This document shows, in pieces, positions 47,003-58,575 of a stretch of 64,000 nucleotides of DNA. Origin of the DNA: Nipponacmea schrenckii (Eukaryota > Mollusca > Gastropoda > Lottiidae); the NCBI GenBank assembly GCA_030562195.1, contig JAUJPP010000012.1, positions 25,301,476-25,365,475 on the forward strand, read 5' to 3'. The notes beneath the pieces are model-generated. The model searched no databases, was not told the DNA's origin, and saw only the letters and a program-made list of their open reading frames with translations. The stretch's first letter is position 1. Each line of letters opens with the position of its first letter. The position numbers and the translations under genes are program-made.

Positions 47003-50000
47003 TCATTTCCTGTAGACGTATCGAACGTTTTTTTCAGCTGATTTGAAATACATTTCTAAAGAATCTTTTGGAATGCCCCCTTCAATTAATATTTTTGACA
47101 TTTTTTCTTGGCCGAAAGTGCACCCTAACCCTACACCGCCAGGTTGGTTTAAACTTTCTGGTATACATATACACGTGCTGTATAGATAATACTGGGGTGC
47201 GATGGGGTCGTCTTTATGTTCTCTTTGATTTCGACCGTTGATAACAACTTCTGTTATTGACACAACTCCGCCCTTTTTTACAGTTCTTACAATCTCATTG
47301 GTCGCTTTGACAGGATTACCGACGTCATGAAGTACGTCACGGGTATAAGAAACGTCATACTTTTCCGACCAATCAGAAGGCAGGTTATGTACATCTCCTT
47401 GTATACCTTGAACGTTGGTTAAACTCTGATCTCGAATATTTTGCTGCAGAACAGAAATGGCGTCAGAGGAGTAGTCCACGGCGATGAACTGCGATTTAGG
47501 AAAACGTTTGGCCATTTCTAAAATAACAGCGCCCTCTCCCGTTCCATATTCGACAAAACTTATCCCAGATTCTATAGAAAAGACAAAATACAGCCATGGA
47601 GATCATCCTTACTAAAACGGAAAAGTCGTTTTAAAAAGGCATATTTCGTCAAATTTGGCAGCTATCTTTCCCGGGTGTATGAACCAACTTACGTCTGGGT
47701 TGACTGAGTAGAGTAGAAGATCTTTTAATCAAGGTCAAAAATTTTTCCTATTTTATGATCAGCCGATATTTCCGATTATGAAGAAATATAGCCTTGGAGA
47801 GGAGTGGATCTAGGGTGAAATTAATATATAGCTTGGCATCTCTCTGTTTATAATGGCTACCATCAAGTCGGGTAAAGATAAAACAACAGAATAAAGTAAA
47901 AGTAAATACCCAGCTTGTCTTTTAAATCGGGAGTATCGTCAAACAACTCGACCTGAATTAAACCGTTCAAATCTCTTTCTCTTCGAGATGTTAATACATG
48001 ACCAAATCCAGACTTACTGTGAGCACAATACCCTACAATACAACATCATATATAGATTTACTGTGAGCACAATACCCTACAATACAACATCATATATAGA
48101 TTTACTGTGAACACAATACCCTACAATACAACATCATATATAGATTTACTGTGAACACAATACCCTACAATACAACATCATATATAGATTTACTGTGAAC
48201 ACAATACCCTACAATACAACATCATATATAGATTTACTGTGAACACAATACCCTACAATACAACATCATATATAGATTTACTGTGAACACAATACCCTAC
48301 AATACAACATCATATATAGATTTACTGTGAACACAATACCCTACAATACAACATCATATATAGATTTACTGTGAACACAATACCCTACAATACAACATCA
48401 TATATAGATTTACTGTGAACACAATACCCTACAATACAACATCATATATAGATTTACTGTGAACACAATACCCTACAATACAACATCATATATAGATTTA
48501 CTGTGAACACAATACCCTACAATACAACATCATATATAGATTTACTGTGAACACAATACCCTACAATACAACATCATATATAGATTTACTGTGAACACAA
48601 TACCCTACAATACAACATCATATATAGATTTACTGTGAACACAATACCCTACAATACAACATCATATATAGATTTACTGTGAAGCACAATACCCTACAAT
48701 ACAACATCATATATAGATTTACTGTGAACACAATACCCTACAATACAACATCATATATAGATTTACTGTGAACACAATACCCTACAATACAACATCATAT
48801 ATAGATTTACTGTGAACACAATACCCTACAATACAACATCATATATGATTTACTGTGAACACAATACCCTACAATACAACATCATATATAGATTTACTGT
48901 CAACACAATACCCTACAATACAACATCAAATATAGATTTACTGTGAACACAATACCCTACAATACAACATCACATATAGATTTACTGTGAGCACAATACC
49001 CTACAATACAACATCATATATAGATTTACTGTGAACACAATACCCTACAATACAACATCAATATAGATTTACTGTGAACACAATACCCTACAATACAACA
49101 TCAATATAGATTTACTGTGAACACAATACCCTACAATACAACATCATATATGATTTACTGTGGCACAATACCCTACAATACAACATCATATATAGATTTA
49201 CTGTGAACACAATACCCTACAATACAACATCATATATAGATTTACTGTGAACACAATACCCTACAATACAACATCATATATAGATTTACTGTGAACACAA
49301 TACCCTACAATACAACATCATATATAGATTTACTGTGAACACAATACCCTACAATACAACATCATATATAGATTTACTGTGAACACAATACCCTACAATA
49401 CAACATCATATATAGATTTACTGTGAACACAATACCCTACAATACAACATCATATATAGATTTACTGTGAACACAATACCCTACAATACAACATCATATA
49501 TAGATTTACTGTGAACACAATACCCTACAATACAACATCATATATAGATTTACTGTGAGCACAATACCCTACAATACAACATCATATATAGATTTACTGT
49601 GAACACAATACCCTACAATACAACATCATATATAGATTTACTGTGGGCACAATACCCTACAATACAACATCAAATATAGATTTACTGTGAACACAATACC
49701 CTACAATACAACATCATATATAGATTTACTGTGAACACAATACCCTACAATACAACATCATATATAGATTTACTGTGAACACAATACCCTACAATACAAC
49801 ATCAAATATAGATTTACTGTGAACACAATACCCTACAATACAACATCATATATAGATTTACTTGAACACAATACCCTAAATACAAATCAAATATAGATTT
49901 ACTGTGAGCACAATACCCTAAATACAACATCATATATAGATTTACTGTGAACACAATACCCTACAATACAACATCATATATAGATTTACTGTGAACACAA

Positions 50001-52462
50001 TACCCTACAATACAACATCATATATAGATTTACTGTGAGCACAATACCCTTAATACAACATCATATATAGATTTACTGTGAACACAATACCCTACAATAC
50101 AACATCATATATAGATTTACTGTGACACAATACCCTACAATACAACATCAAATATAGATTTACTGTGAACACAATACCCTACAATACAACATCATATATA
50201 GATTTACTGTGAACACAATACCCTACAATACAACATCATATATAGATTTACTGTGAACACAATACCCTACAATACAACATCATATATAGATTTACTGTGA
50301 ACACAATACCCTACAATACAACATCATATATAGATTTACTGTGAACACAATACCCTACAATACAACATCATATATAGATTTACTGTGAACACAATACCCT
50401 ACAATACAACATCATATATAGATTTACTGTGAACACAATACCCTACAATACAACATCAATATAGATTTACTGTGAACACAATACCCTACAATACAACATC
50501 ATATATAGATTTACTGTGAACACAATACCCTACAATACAACATCATATATAGATTTACTGTGAACATAGGAAGACCAAGGGACAAGGATCGGTCTAACCT
50601 GATTTTGATCATGAAAAAATTTTCCTTTAACCAGACCCCCCCCCTTCATCTCCAATTTTAAACTGAAACATATTAATCAAACTTGTTTAAAATAACAAAT
50701 TATAAAAATGTTTTCTAAAATTACGAAATAGTTTGTGCGATGAGGTATGACGACCTCTAATTATTGGGCAATCCGGGAATACAGGTTTTGACAGGTTTTA
50801 ACCCTAAAAAGTATGTAGAATAGGGGTAAGGTTTGTAATTTAATACCCTAACATCGTTTCGCCCGAATAACAGGACGTTGATATTTAATAGATAACTTTA
50901 TACATATATTCCATGATGGTTTTATTTGTCAAAAAGTTGCAAACACCATTCAACATTACCCTTCCCTCATCTTTACTTTCGTTACTTTTCCCCACCCCTT
51001 TACCTCTTCCCTCTTACCCCACACCCTTACCTCTACCCTGTTACCCCACCCATACCCTACCTCTACCCTGTTACCCCACCCATACCCTACCTCTACCTGT
51101 TACCCCACCCATACCCCCCCTACCTCTAACCTGTTACCCCACCCATACCCTACCTCTACCTGTTACCCCACCCATACCCTACCTCTACCTGTTACCCCAC
51201 CCATACCCTACCTCTACCCTGTTACCCCACCCATACCCTACCTCTACCCTGTTACCCCACCCATACCCTACCTCTACCCTGTTACCCCACCCATACCCTA
51301 CCTCTACCCTGTTACAAAACCCATTCCCCCTACCTCTACCCTGTTACCCCACCCATACCCTACCTCTACCCTGTTACCCCACCCATACCTTGTTACTTGA
51401 CGCTGCCTGGAACCACATCTGCATTATCAGGGTTTTATATCATACCGGTATTCAAATATATAGTGCCCTTGAGGAAAATTTCAGACCTACCCTTTCCCCC
51501 ACCCCCTTAAATCTTTAAGTTTATTTTGGCTGACTTACCGTTGGGACCGTTGACGTCCAGCAGACTAATGACATCATCCTTTCTCTGACTACAGAAAGCC
51601 AGTAAGTTCATCGTGGTACTCATTGTTTTCAAAATTGGCCTCAATTCTTCTGGTACGAAATATTTCTCAGAGTTTTCATCAATTTCTATTATGCTAGAAG
51701 TAGCTAAACATCCCAATATTTCTTTCACGTACCTAGAAAATATCAAGATAAACTATATTACCTATTAAAAAAAAGGGGGGTAATTAAATTGAGGAGTGTA
51801 TCTGTTTATGTTGAAACATTATGTACCGTCCTACGTTATTAAAACAGTGTTAAATCTTTACAATGTCAAGCTAAAACCAACTTGTCTTATACCTTGACTA
51901 CAATAGTCACCTTTCTTGTATCACATCTTTACAATGTCAAGCTATTACAAACTTCATACTTATACCTTGACTACAATAGTCACCTTTCTTGTATCACATC
52001 TTCACAATGTCAAGCTATTACAACTTCGTCTTATACCTTGACTACAATAGTCACCTTTCTTGTATCACATCTTCACAATGTCAAGCTATTACTAACTTCA
52101 TACTTATACCTTGACTACAATAGTCACCTTTCTTGTATCACATCTTTACAATATCAAGCTATTACAAACTTCATACTTATACCTTGACTACAATAGTCAC
52201 CTTTCTTGTATCACATCTTTACAATGTCAAGCTATTACAACTTCATACTTATACCTTGACTGTACATATACTGCACCTTTTTTGTATCTAATCTTACATA
52301 TGATCAAGCATTGCTCATGTCATACTAACTTGATACAAAGTCACCTTTCTTGATATACATCTTTACAATATCACTGAAATTCATTCAACATATTGTCATT
52401 ATTCTTATGCCTTTACTAATTCTACATGTAAAATATACATACCTGTCATGGTTCCTTTTCAT
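47003..52462 (-). CDS. SAM-dependent class I methyltransferase with winged-helix N-terminus
   Basis: Predicted 301 aa from exons 52443-52462, 51539-51732, 47910-48032 and 47003-47571 (minus, in coding order), all with GT-AG borders and matching phases. The second exon encodes a helix-wing element (RYVKEILGCLATSSIIEI) resembling the N-terminal domain of bacterial-type methyltransferases such as the Rv2258c-like group. The last exon carries the Rossmann core: motif I FVEYGTGEGAVI, acidic loop FIAVDYS, motif II-like GDVHNLP, YDVSYTRDVLHDVGN, and a strand GGVVSITEVVI. The substrate is unknown; related proteins act on small molecules. The first exon is only MKRNHD plus a split Arg. It has an in-frame stop nine bases before its ATG, so it is the weakest part of the model and a longer N-terminus elsewhere is possible. 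The 3' end converges on gene B; a TTTATT (AATAAA on minus) lies at 46733-46738. Confidence 0.82.
48005..50570 (-). repeat. Amplified 3' splice junction of methyltransferase exon 3
   Basis: About 57 head-to-tail copies of a 44-bp unit. Read on the minus strand each unit is GATGTTGTATTGTAG followed by GGTATTGTGTTCACAGTAAA and TCTATATAT. The genuine acceptor and exon start is GATGTTGTATTGTAG|GGTATTGTGCTCACAGTAAG (exon begins 48032), which is the first unit of the array. Every copy thus carries the acceptor plus about 22 exon bases. The copies are very homogeneous. Entering through an upstream copy would meet TAG at the next junction. Confidence 0.96.
50985..51395 (-). repeat. C-rich 30-bp minisatellite in methyltransferase intron 2
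   Basis: About 13 copies of CTACCTCTACCCTGTTACCC plus CACCCATACC on the + strand. The G-rich strand is the sense strand of the methyltransferase gene: GGGTAGAGGTAGGGTATGGG has four G-runs and could form a G-quadruplex in DNA or pre-mRNA. The Pro/Leu/Tyr-rich frame on + is an artefact. Confidence 0.9.
51855..52380. repeat. Second array of the 73-bp unit
   Basis: Six to seven copies of the same unit as 29575-31065 (ACCTTGACTACAATAGTCAC, TCTTTACAATGTCAAGC), in the first intron of the methyltransferase but in opposite orientation to that gene. The right end decays into diverged words. Confidence 0.93.
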
Positions 52463-52719
52463 TGGTATAATTCACTATAAGATTAGTTATCTTTGATTAC
52501 TTAAAAACTTTTGGAAATTACACACGGCATTTCTATAGCGTGTACGAAAGTTATACTTGACAAGAAATGCTAAAAGTATAGTGGTTTGATACGTTTGGTA
52601 ATTATATTTAAATTAGTGTTGGTCTTCTTGTCTCATCTTTATTACATTGGCAAAAGGCAATTCTGTCTTTGTAATATTGGTTCCTTCATTACTACTGGAC
52701 GTTGTCATGTTCTTAACTC

Positions 52720-53070
52720 ATTATGTATTTTTGCTTAAAGATCTTGTCGGATGGGACAATAAACCACTGGTCTCATGTGCTATAGGCTGTGTATGAAAGA
52801 TCCCTTGACAGTTAGAAATAGCCAAAAGAGTAGGTTTATACTGCTGTCCTGGTAAAATTTCACTCATTACAAACAGTATGGCTTTGTCCATCTTTATTAG
52901 CCCATTAGGTGCAGAAGAGAAGGCTAATGCTGCTGTCCTTGTAAAGGTTCCGTCATTGCACACTGCATGACGTTGGCCGTCTTCATTAACTCAATAATGT
53001 CAATTAGGTAAAGAATGGTAGGATGTAAAACTCCATTTGATTTCAGTTTTGCTTCAAAAACAAAAGGGGG
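52720..53070. repeat. SINE-like body, two partial copies in tandem
   Basis: CGGATGGGACAATAAACCAC, GATCCCTTGACAGTTAGAAA and GCTGTCCTGGTAAAATTTC match the body at 22985-23175. A second partial copy (GCTGCTGTCCTTGTAAAGG, TTGCACACTGCATGACG) follows and ends with GTAGGATGTAAAACTCCATT. I regard the minus-strand open frames across this stretch as repeat-derived. Confidence 0.6.
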
Positions 53071-54290
53071 AAATTTATCGAAAAAAACGGCGACGCTTTT
53101 ACTAAACAAGTGTTACTGAAAGTGTTGATTTATTTTGAAAGAATCGTAACTAGTTCATAGGTTAAGGTACAGTGATTCACGATAATGGCGAAATTTGTTT
53201 GTTTTTAAAAAAAATTAGGCCTTTTGAGTACAGGATATAAAGATAATATTGAAGCTTACCGAGTTGTCAAGTTTTTTAACTGTCAGTTTTGTTTACAAAC
53301 GTCAAAATTCAGTTTTTTTTTTTACTGTCGTCTGATATCTGAGATCATGTGATAGTTGTACTTGATTTATAATTCATCTCTTATCACGTGAAAGTTGTAC
53401 TTGATTTGTAATTCAGACTCACGTTTTTATTTCCACATCAGTGTATATAGTCCGAGCGATTCTACTAACCGTGTATTAGGCTATAATCCGAGCAAATCTA
53501 CCGCTCAAAGATATGAAATTAAAAGGAGTTTTACATCCTCATGGTTACTGCCTTGACATAGAAAGGTTTAAAACCCAGTAATTAGATTTAGTCTTGGCAG
53601 ATTTCATTCTGAGACTGAGAAAAAACACACTATAATATTTTTTTACAATTTATTCATTTGTCTATTAAATGTGAAGGGCCTCCATCTTATCTGGTGGGGA
53701 GCAATCCTTTTATATGGGGGTGGGGTTCCAATTTCATCTGGGAGTAAAGGTTGTAACTTGGTACTAATGCCAAAGTAACGAAAGCAGAAGTAGGATAAAT
53801 TTTAAGATATTTTTGAATTAACAAAATGTGTGTCAATATTTAAAAGTTTGTAAATCTGAGTTCTGTAAACTGTACATTATCTGGGGTGTGCAGGGTTTCA
53901 GGAATGGAGGCGTGCATCAGGAAGGGTCATATTATGATTGCTACACAGCAATTTTTAAAGAACATTTCACTCAATTCACAATTTCCATAACAGGGATCTT
54001 GATATACTGTATTTACCAGTCATGTCTGCAACCAACTTCAAAATGCCAGTCTTATATAAATCTGCAGTTTAGTGCAATTTGATTTCAAAAAGTTTAGAGT
54101 CGCGAAACTTCCCTTGAAATCTTCAAATGATCCACCACTTCTCATTTAAAAAAAACCTCACAAAACTGTCTTGCAGTTTTTTAAGTAGAGAGAACTTTCC
54201 GTTGTTAAAACTTGACCTAGACCGTCTTGTGTTTATAACAGTAGCCGAGAATTCGTAAGACTTTATATGAAATATCACACTTGACTCCAT
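53070..54290. other. Spacer 3' of the C9orf78 homologue
   Basis: No gene recognised. It holds two copies of ATCACGTGAAAGTTGTACTTGAT-like sequence near 53345-53400 (core GTTGTACTTGATTTATAATTC) and a TTTATT at about 53650 that could be a minus-strand poly(A) signal. Confidence 0.4.
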
Positions 54291-54294
54291 CCTT

Positions 54295-57200
54295 TCAGTA
54301 TTTCCGCATCTGTTTTTTAAATTTTTCATAATGAAAATCATCCGTGGCTTTCTCAGTTTTATTATTTTTAGACGAGTCTGAGGAATTCAGAGAATCTACG
54401 TCTCCTACTCGTAACGGTTTCGGTTCTGGTTTAATTTCAGATTTCTTTAAAATTGGTGCTGTGTCATCTATATTAACTGAAAAAATCAAAAATTCAAAAA
54501 TCTCTAAAAATAGATTTTAAATATTGCTCCCTAAAAACTAAATCTTACAGAATTTCTTTTAAGTTAAGTTAAGGATCCTTTTTACCAGCTGGTCCTTGGC
54601 CAAACCTCTTGGTATTGATTTTACAAGGATAACAACTTAGGTTCACAAGGATCCTTTCTACCAGCTGGTTCTTGGTCAAACCTCTTGGTATTGATTTTAC
54701 AAGGATAACAACTTAGGTTCACAAGGATCCTTTCTACCAGCTGGTCTTGGTCAAACCCCTTGGTATGATTTACAAGGATAACACTTAGGTTCACAGATCC
54801 TTTCTACAGCTGGCTTGTCAAACCTCTTGGTATTGATTTACAAGGATAACAACTTAGGTTCACTTAAGGATCCTTTCTACCAGCTGGTCCTTGCAAACCT
54901 TTGGTATTGATTTACAAGAATAAAACTTAGTTCACAAGGATCTTTCTACCAGCTGGTCCTTGGTCAATTGATGTATACAAGATAACGTACTAGGTTCACG
55001 AATAGATTTTCTACCATGGTCTTGTATCAACTTTGTATTGTTTACAAGGGATGGACATGGTCAAAATAGATCTTTCACCAGTTCCTGGTAATTTTGGACC
55101 TCCTCTGTTTGTTCTATACAAGGATTTAGCACAATTAGTTACAAGATCCTTATACCAAAGTTAGGCCTTAGGTTCTCCCTCTTGGTAATTGCATTTTAAA
55201 TCGATAACACAGGTTAAAAGGTCCTTTAAAGTTCGGTTGACAAAACCTTTGGTATTGATCGTTCCCAAATTATCCGTACCGTTTCACGAAAACGATTTTT
55301 ACTTGGCTATAAACATACTCACATCTGTTATGTTGAACGAAGTTAACGGCCATATTGGAAGGTACAAAATCAGACACTTCTTTCTCTTTCTTTCGACGAC
55401 GTTCCTGTAATAATTTCTGTTTGGCCTCCTCTGTTTGTTCTATATTTTTTATCTTAGCTCTGTAATTATTATACAAGAAACGTAAAAATATCAGGGTAAA
55501 ATATAAGGATTAGGTTCTCTTCTTGTTAACTTCAATTTTAGTCGAAGGGGATGACATGGAAAAAGTCTTTAATAGTTTGGATGGGACCAAGGCCCTGTGT
55601 GCTATACAGGATGTGCACAATAAATATCCCTTGACAGTTGGAAATGGAAAAGTGTAGGCTAAGATTTCCCTCATTGCACACTGCATTTCCCTTTCTTTAA
55701 CCAAAAAGGGTGCAGAAAGTTGGATGTAAAAATCTATTTCATATGTACATTTGATAATGAATAGAGAAATTGTTTAAAACTTACTCAATGCCGAGATCAA
55801 TCTCTGGAATTCCAGACAACATCTGATTGGATAACATGTCTTCAGATTTCTTGGAAGTTGATTTGATCTGAAGATAATCTGGGAGGTTATACAGTTCATC
55901 TTCTCTCTTCTCAGGTCTACAGGTAAATATAATATATAGTAGATTAGAGGGAGGGTTGTAGTTCAGTTAGTTAGAGTGTTGGAATATTTACATGACATCA
56001 GTTGTCATCAGTTACATCTAACATATAGTCGGTCTTATCTTGGAGAAATTGAGAAAGATAAATCTTGACAAATGATAAAAGATTTGATGCTGCTGCTAAA
56101 TTTTCCTTTATTGATATCTTCGTAAGCCAGCTAGAGGTAAAACTTTATCTCTTTTCCATCCAATACTTACATTAAATTCCTTTTATAAGTTCACACAATG
56201 AAAGAGAAAAGACCAGTTAAAAATATAAGTATTCGTTACCTTGGTGAATTCTCTGATTCATCTTGTGAAGATTTACCTCCCTTTCTTTTAGCTAGCGCAT
56301 CTTCTACGTAACGAACCCTGGAACCAATGTAATAATACTATTTTAAATTTCATTTGAAAATAACTCATTAAATCTTAAATTGATACAGTGAAGTCAAAAC
56401 AGTTTCTAAAACCTTTATTATCACAAATTTTTATCAATGAGAAAACTTTCACGTAACCAACTTACATTTCTGCATCCTCATCTCGTCTGTTTGTTTCAGC
56501 AGCGAAGGCCGTTCCTATAGACTGGGCATCGTCCACTTTTAATGGTCTACAACCAAAAAATACATATTAATATATACAATGAAATAGGGCACTGGATTTA
56601 ATTTAAAGTTTTTGAAAAGATTCACAAGAATTAACTTTTAAAAAGTGTCACCGGTACAGGAAATTCAATCTTATACCTATAGGAGCACTGGCCAAGCTCA
56701 TGACTACACATTTTTCACACCAAAGCAAAGTGTGGATATTTACAACTGAATCTTGAATTTACCATACAACTTCTGGACTAACGCATATATTTATTAAGAA
56801 ATACAGCCAACCTTTGTCCTGATATAGACCATAACCACCATAGGGTGACAGTTGTTATCTAGAACTACCTTATTATTCAGACTTCAGCCCTGTCTGATTT
56901 TATTGGGGTCCTGGGGTTAGGTAAGGAGAAGGGACACAACTCAACAGATGACTTACTTGACTTTTAAAGACTTCATGTCAACAAACCCTCCTGTCTTCAT
57001 TTTAAATGGGTCACTCTGAAATAAAACAGAATTCACATCAATAAATTACATCTTCATAAATCTTTACAACCTACCCCCACCCCAGTCTCAAACCCCCAAC
57101 CCCAGTCTCAACAATTATTATGATAAAAATATCAATCAAAGAGATGTAGCCAGGCGAGTTAATGATGCCATGATAGGTAGTGAAGTGTATGATGAAGGAA

Positions 57201-57947
57201 ATTTTGCAAGGGCAGCTGCATTAGACTACTCTTGTTTAATTTCAAGCTATTGAGGGATGTTTAACGTATACAGCCTGTAGCAAATAGGGACTAGGTCTAA
57301 GTGAACAGTGGCATAAGCCTTAATTTGCGATTCTGTCAAGGGATCTTTAACATACACAGCCCGTAGTACATGGAACTTCTATTCACTTCTCATTCACCAT
57401 TCCCCAACCAGTATCACTGACAGTATAAACCCATGGTGTGTTATCAGTTTTTATTAAGAATCAAAATGACCACTTACTGTTTCACTTTCTACGGTTTTAG
57501 GTATTTTTTTACCCAGGGCCAGAGTGGCAGCATTGACACCTTTTGGTCTTTCACGACATTTCTGTAATTCTCGGATTTCTTCTAATTTCTGACTGCAATT
57601 ATGAGGGATAATTTAAAAGGTTGAAGTACAACAATCAAAAAGGCTGGTAGCACAAATACATCAGATAGTTGGACAGGGGTAGTCCTATCAATTAGGAGAA
57701 CATCCCAACATCATATATAGTTCAACATGATTGAAAATATAATGTAAGCCCGACTCGGCGACTGTTGAGAAAGGCCCTTTAAAATCGAAATCATAACTGG
57801 ATTTCAATCAAATCTATACAAAATCTTTTAAAACGAAACCTCATCTTACATCGATTCTTCTTTTTCATCTCCAGATCCGTCACTTTCAGACGAATGACGT
57901 CTTTTTCTTAAAACTTTCTTAGATTTTATTTTCTTGAAGTCTGCCAT
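54295..57947 (-). CDS. C9orf78: C9orf78/TLS1 (HCA59-domain) splicing-associated protein, complete
   Basis: Predicted 293 aa; the human protein is 289. Exons on the minus strand: 57850-57947, 57478-57592, 56957-57015, 56466-56546, 56240-56317, 55785-55916, 55323-55459, 54295-54476; every border is GT-AG and phases agree. The order of conserved blocks follows human C9orf78: basic/acidic N-terminus (KKVLRKRRHSSESD), KLEEIRELQKCRERPKGV, DPFKMKTGGFVDMKSLK, GTAFAAETNRRDEDAEM, YVEDALAKRKGG, LYNLPDYLQI, EDMLSNQMLSGIPEIDLGI, VPSNMAVNFVQHNRF, PLRVGD and the C-terminal EKATDDFHYEKFKKQMRKY. The human protein is a spliceosomal C-complex component that binds BRR2 and influences 3' splice-site choice; fission yeast Tls1 acts in splicing of telomere genes. 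For exon 7, the donor at 55322 (GAT|GTGAGT) was chosen over one four bases downstream because only it keeps the frame and gives the conserved HNRF. Confidence 0.96.
54560..55265. repeat. Second array of the 74-bp unit, heavily corrupted
   Basis: About nine units of the family at 33650-34540 (GGATCCTTTCTACCAGCTGG, TGGTATTGATTTTACAAGG) lie in the last intron of the C9orf78 homologue. The first three are clean. From about 54765 rightwards units accumulate dense 1-bp deletions and insertions and become barely recognisable by 55150. Confidence 0.88.
55555..55745 (-). repeat. SINE-like body copy in intron 6 of the C9orf78 homologue
   Basis: TTGGATGGGACCAAGGCCC, TATCCCTTGACAGTTGGAAA, CTCATTGCACACTGCATTTC and the tail TTGGATGTAAAAATC match the family at 22985-23175 and 52720-53070. 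Nearby, GTAGTTCAGTTAGTTAGAGT at 55955 resembles a tRNA A-box region and may be another SINE head. Confidence 0.55.
57200..57400 (+). repeat. SINE-like body, inverted copy
   Basis: AGGGATGTTTAACGTATACAGCC and CTGTCAAGGGATCTTTAACATAC (cores GGATGTTTAACGTATACAG and CAAGGGATCTTTAACATAC) are the reverse-complement relatives of the 52720-53070 body. It lies in an intron of the C9orf78 homologue. Confidence 0.5.
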
Positions 57948-58575
57948 GTTTGTAAATAACGACTAAACGTACCTCCAACGTTAGAGAGCTGTGTCATTTT
58001 TTAAATCGAGTTCTTCCCCTTTGACCGTAAATTGATCCAGACCTTATAAAAGACACTTGAAGTTCAAAATATTTCTTTTTTTATTCTACCTTATTCTGGT
58101 TTGAAAACTGTAAACTTTATAAAGTGATAGATAGTGGCAGACTAGACCAATTTGTTCTTAAGAGTCCTCTCCCCACCTTTACTCCAAAAATGTTTTGAAG
58201 GGAGTTGTAGGGTCCCCTCCCCCCAAAGGCCATACCTGCTTGAAGATAAATACAGTACAGACCAGTGTCAGAGAGTAATAAGATATTAAATTGTATGTGT
58301 TTATTATAAAAATTGAAAATATAATTAACTTCTATAAGAATGGAATAAAGTTCAGGTTTCTCTTACATTAATTAACAACCAATTAAACAATTAACAAGTA
58401 GTTAATTAACAGTTATTTTCCTCATTAAGAGATATTCTAATGATGGATAAAAAATTATTTAACAATGAAATATTCTTAACTGAAACAGTGATTGAATTCC
58501 ATAGTAAAATTCTGATAAAAAACAAAATTTGCATCATTTCTAAAAATTATTTAAGAGAAATATTGGAATATAGTT

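Noticed and set aside
48005..50570. Regular 44-bp repeat that looks like a CRISPR array
   Set aside because: There are no variable spacers, the unit contains splice-site sequence of the host gene, and the surroundings are eukaryotic.
50985..51395. Telomere-like CCCTAC words
   Set aside because: The unit is a 30-bp minisatellite without (TTAGGG)n; it lies inside an intron.
50913..51518. 201-codon Pro/Leu/Tyr-rich frame on +
   Set aside because: Created by the C-rich 30-bp minisatellite; antisense to a methyltransferase intron.
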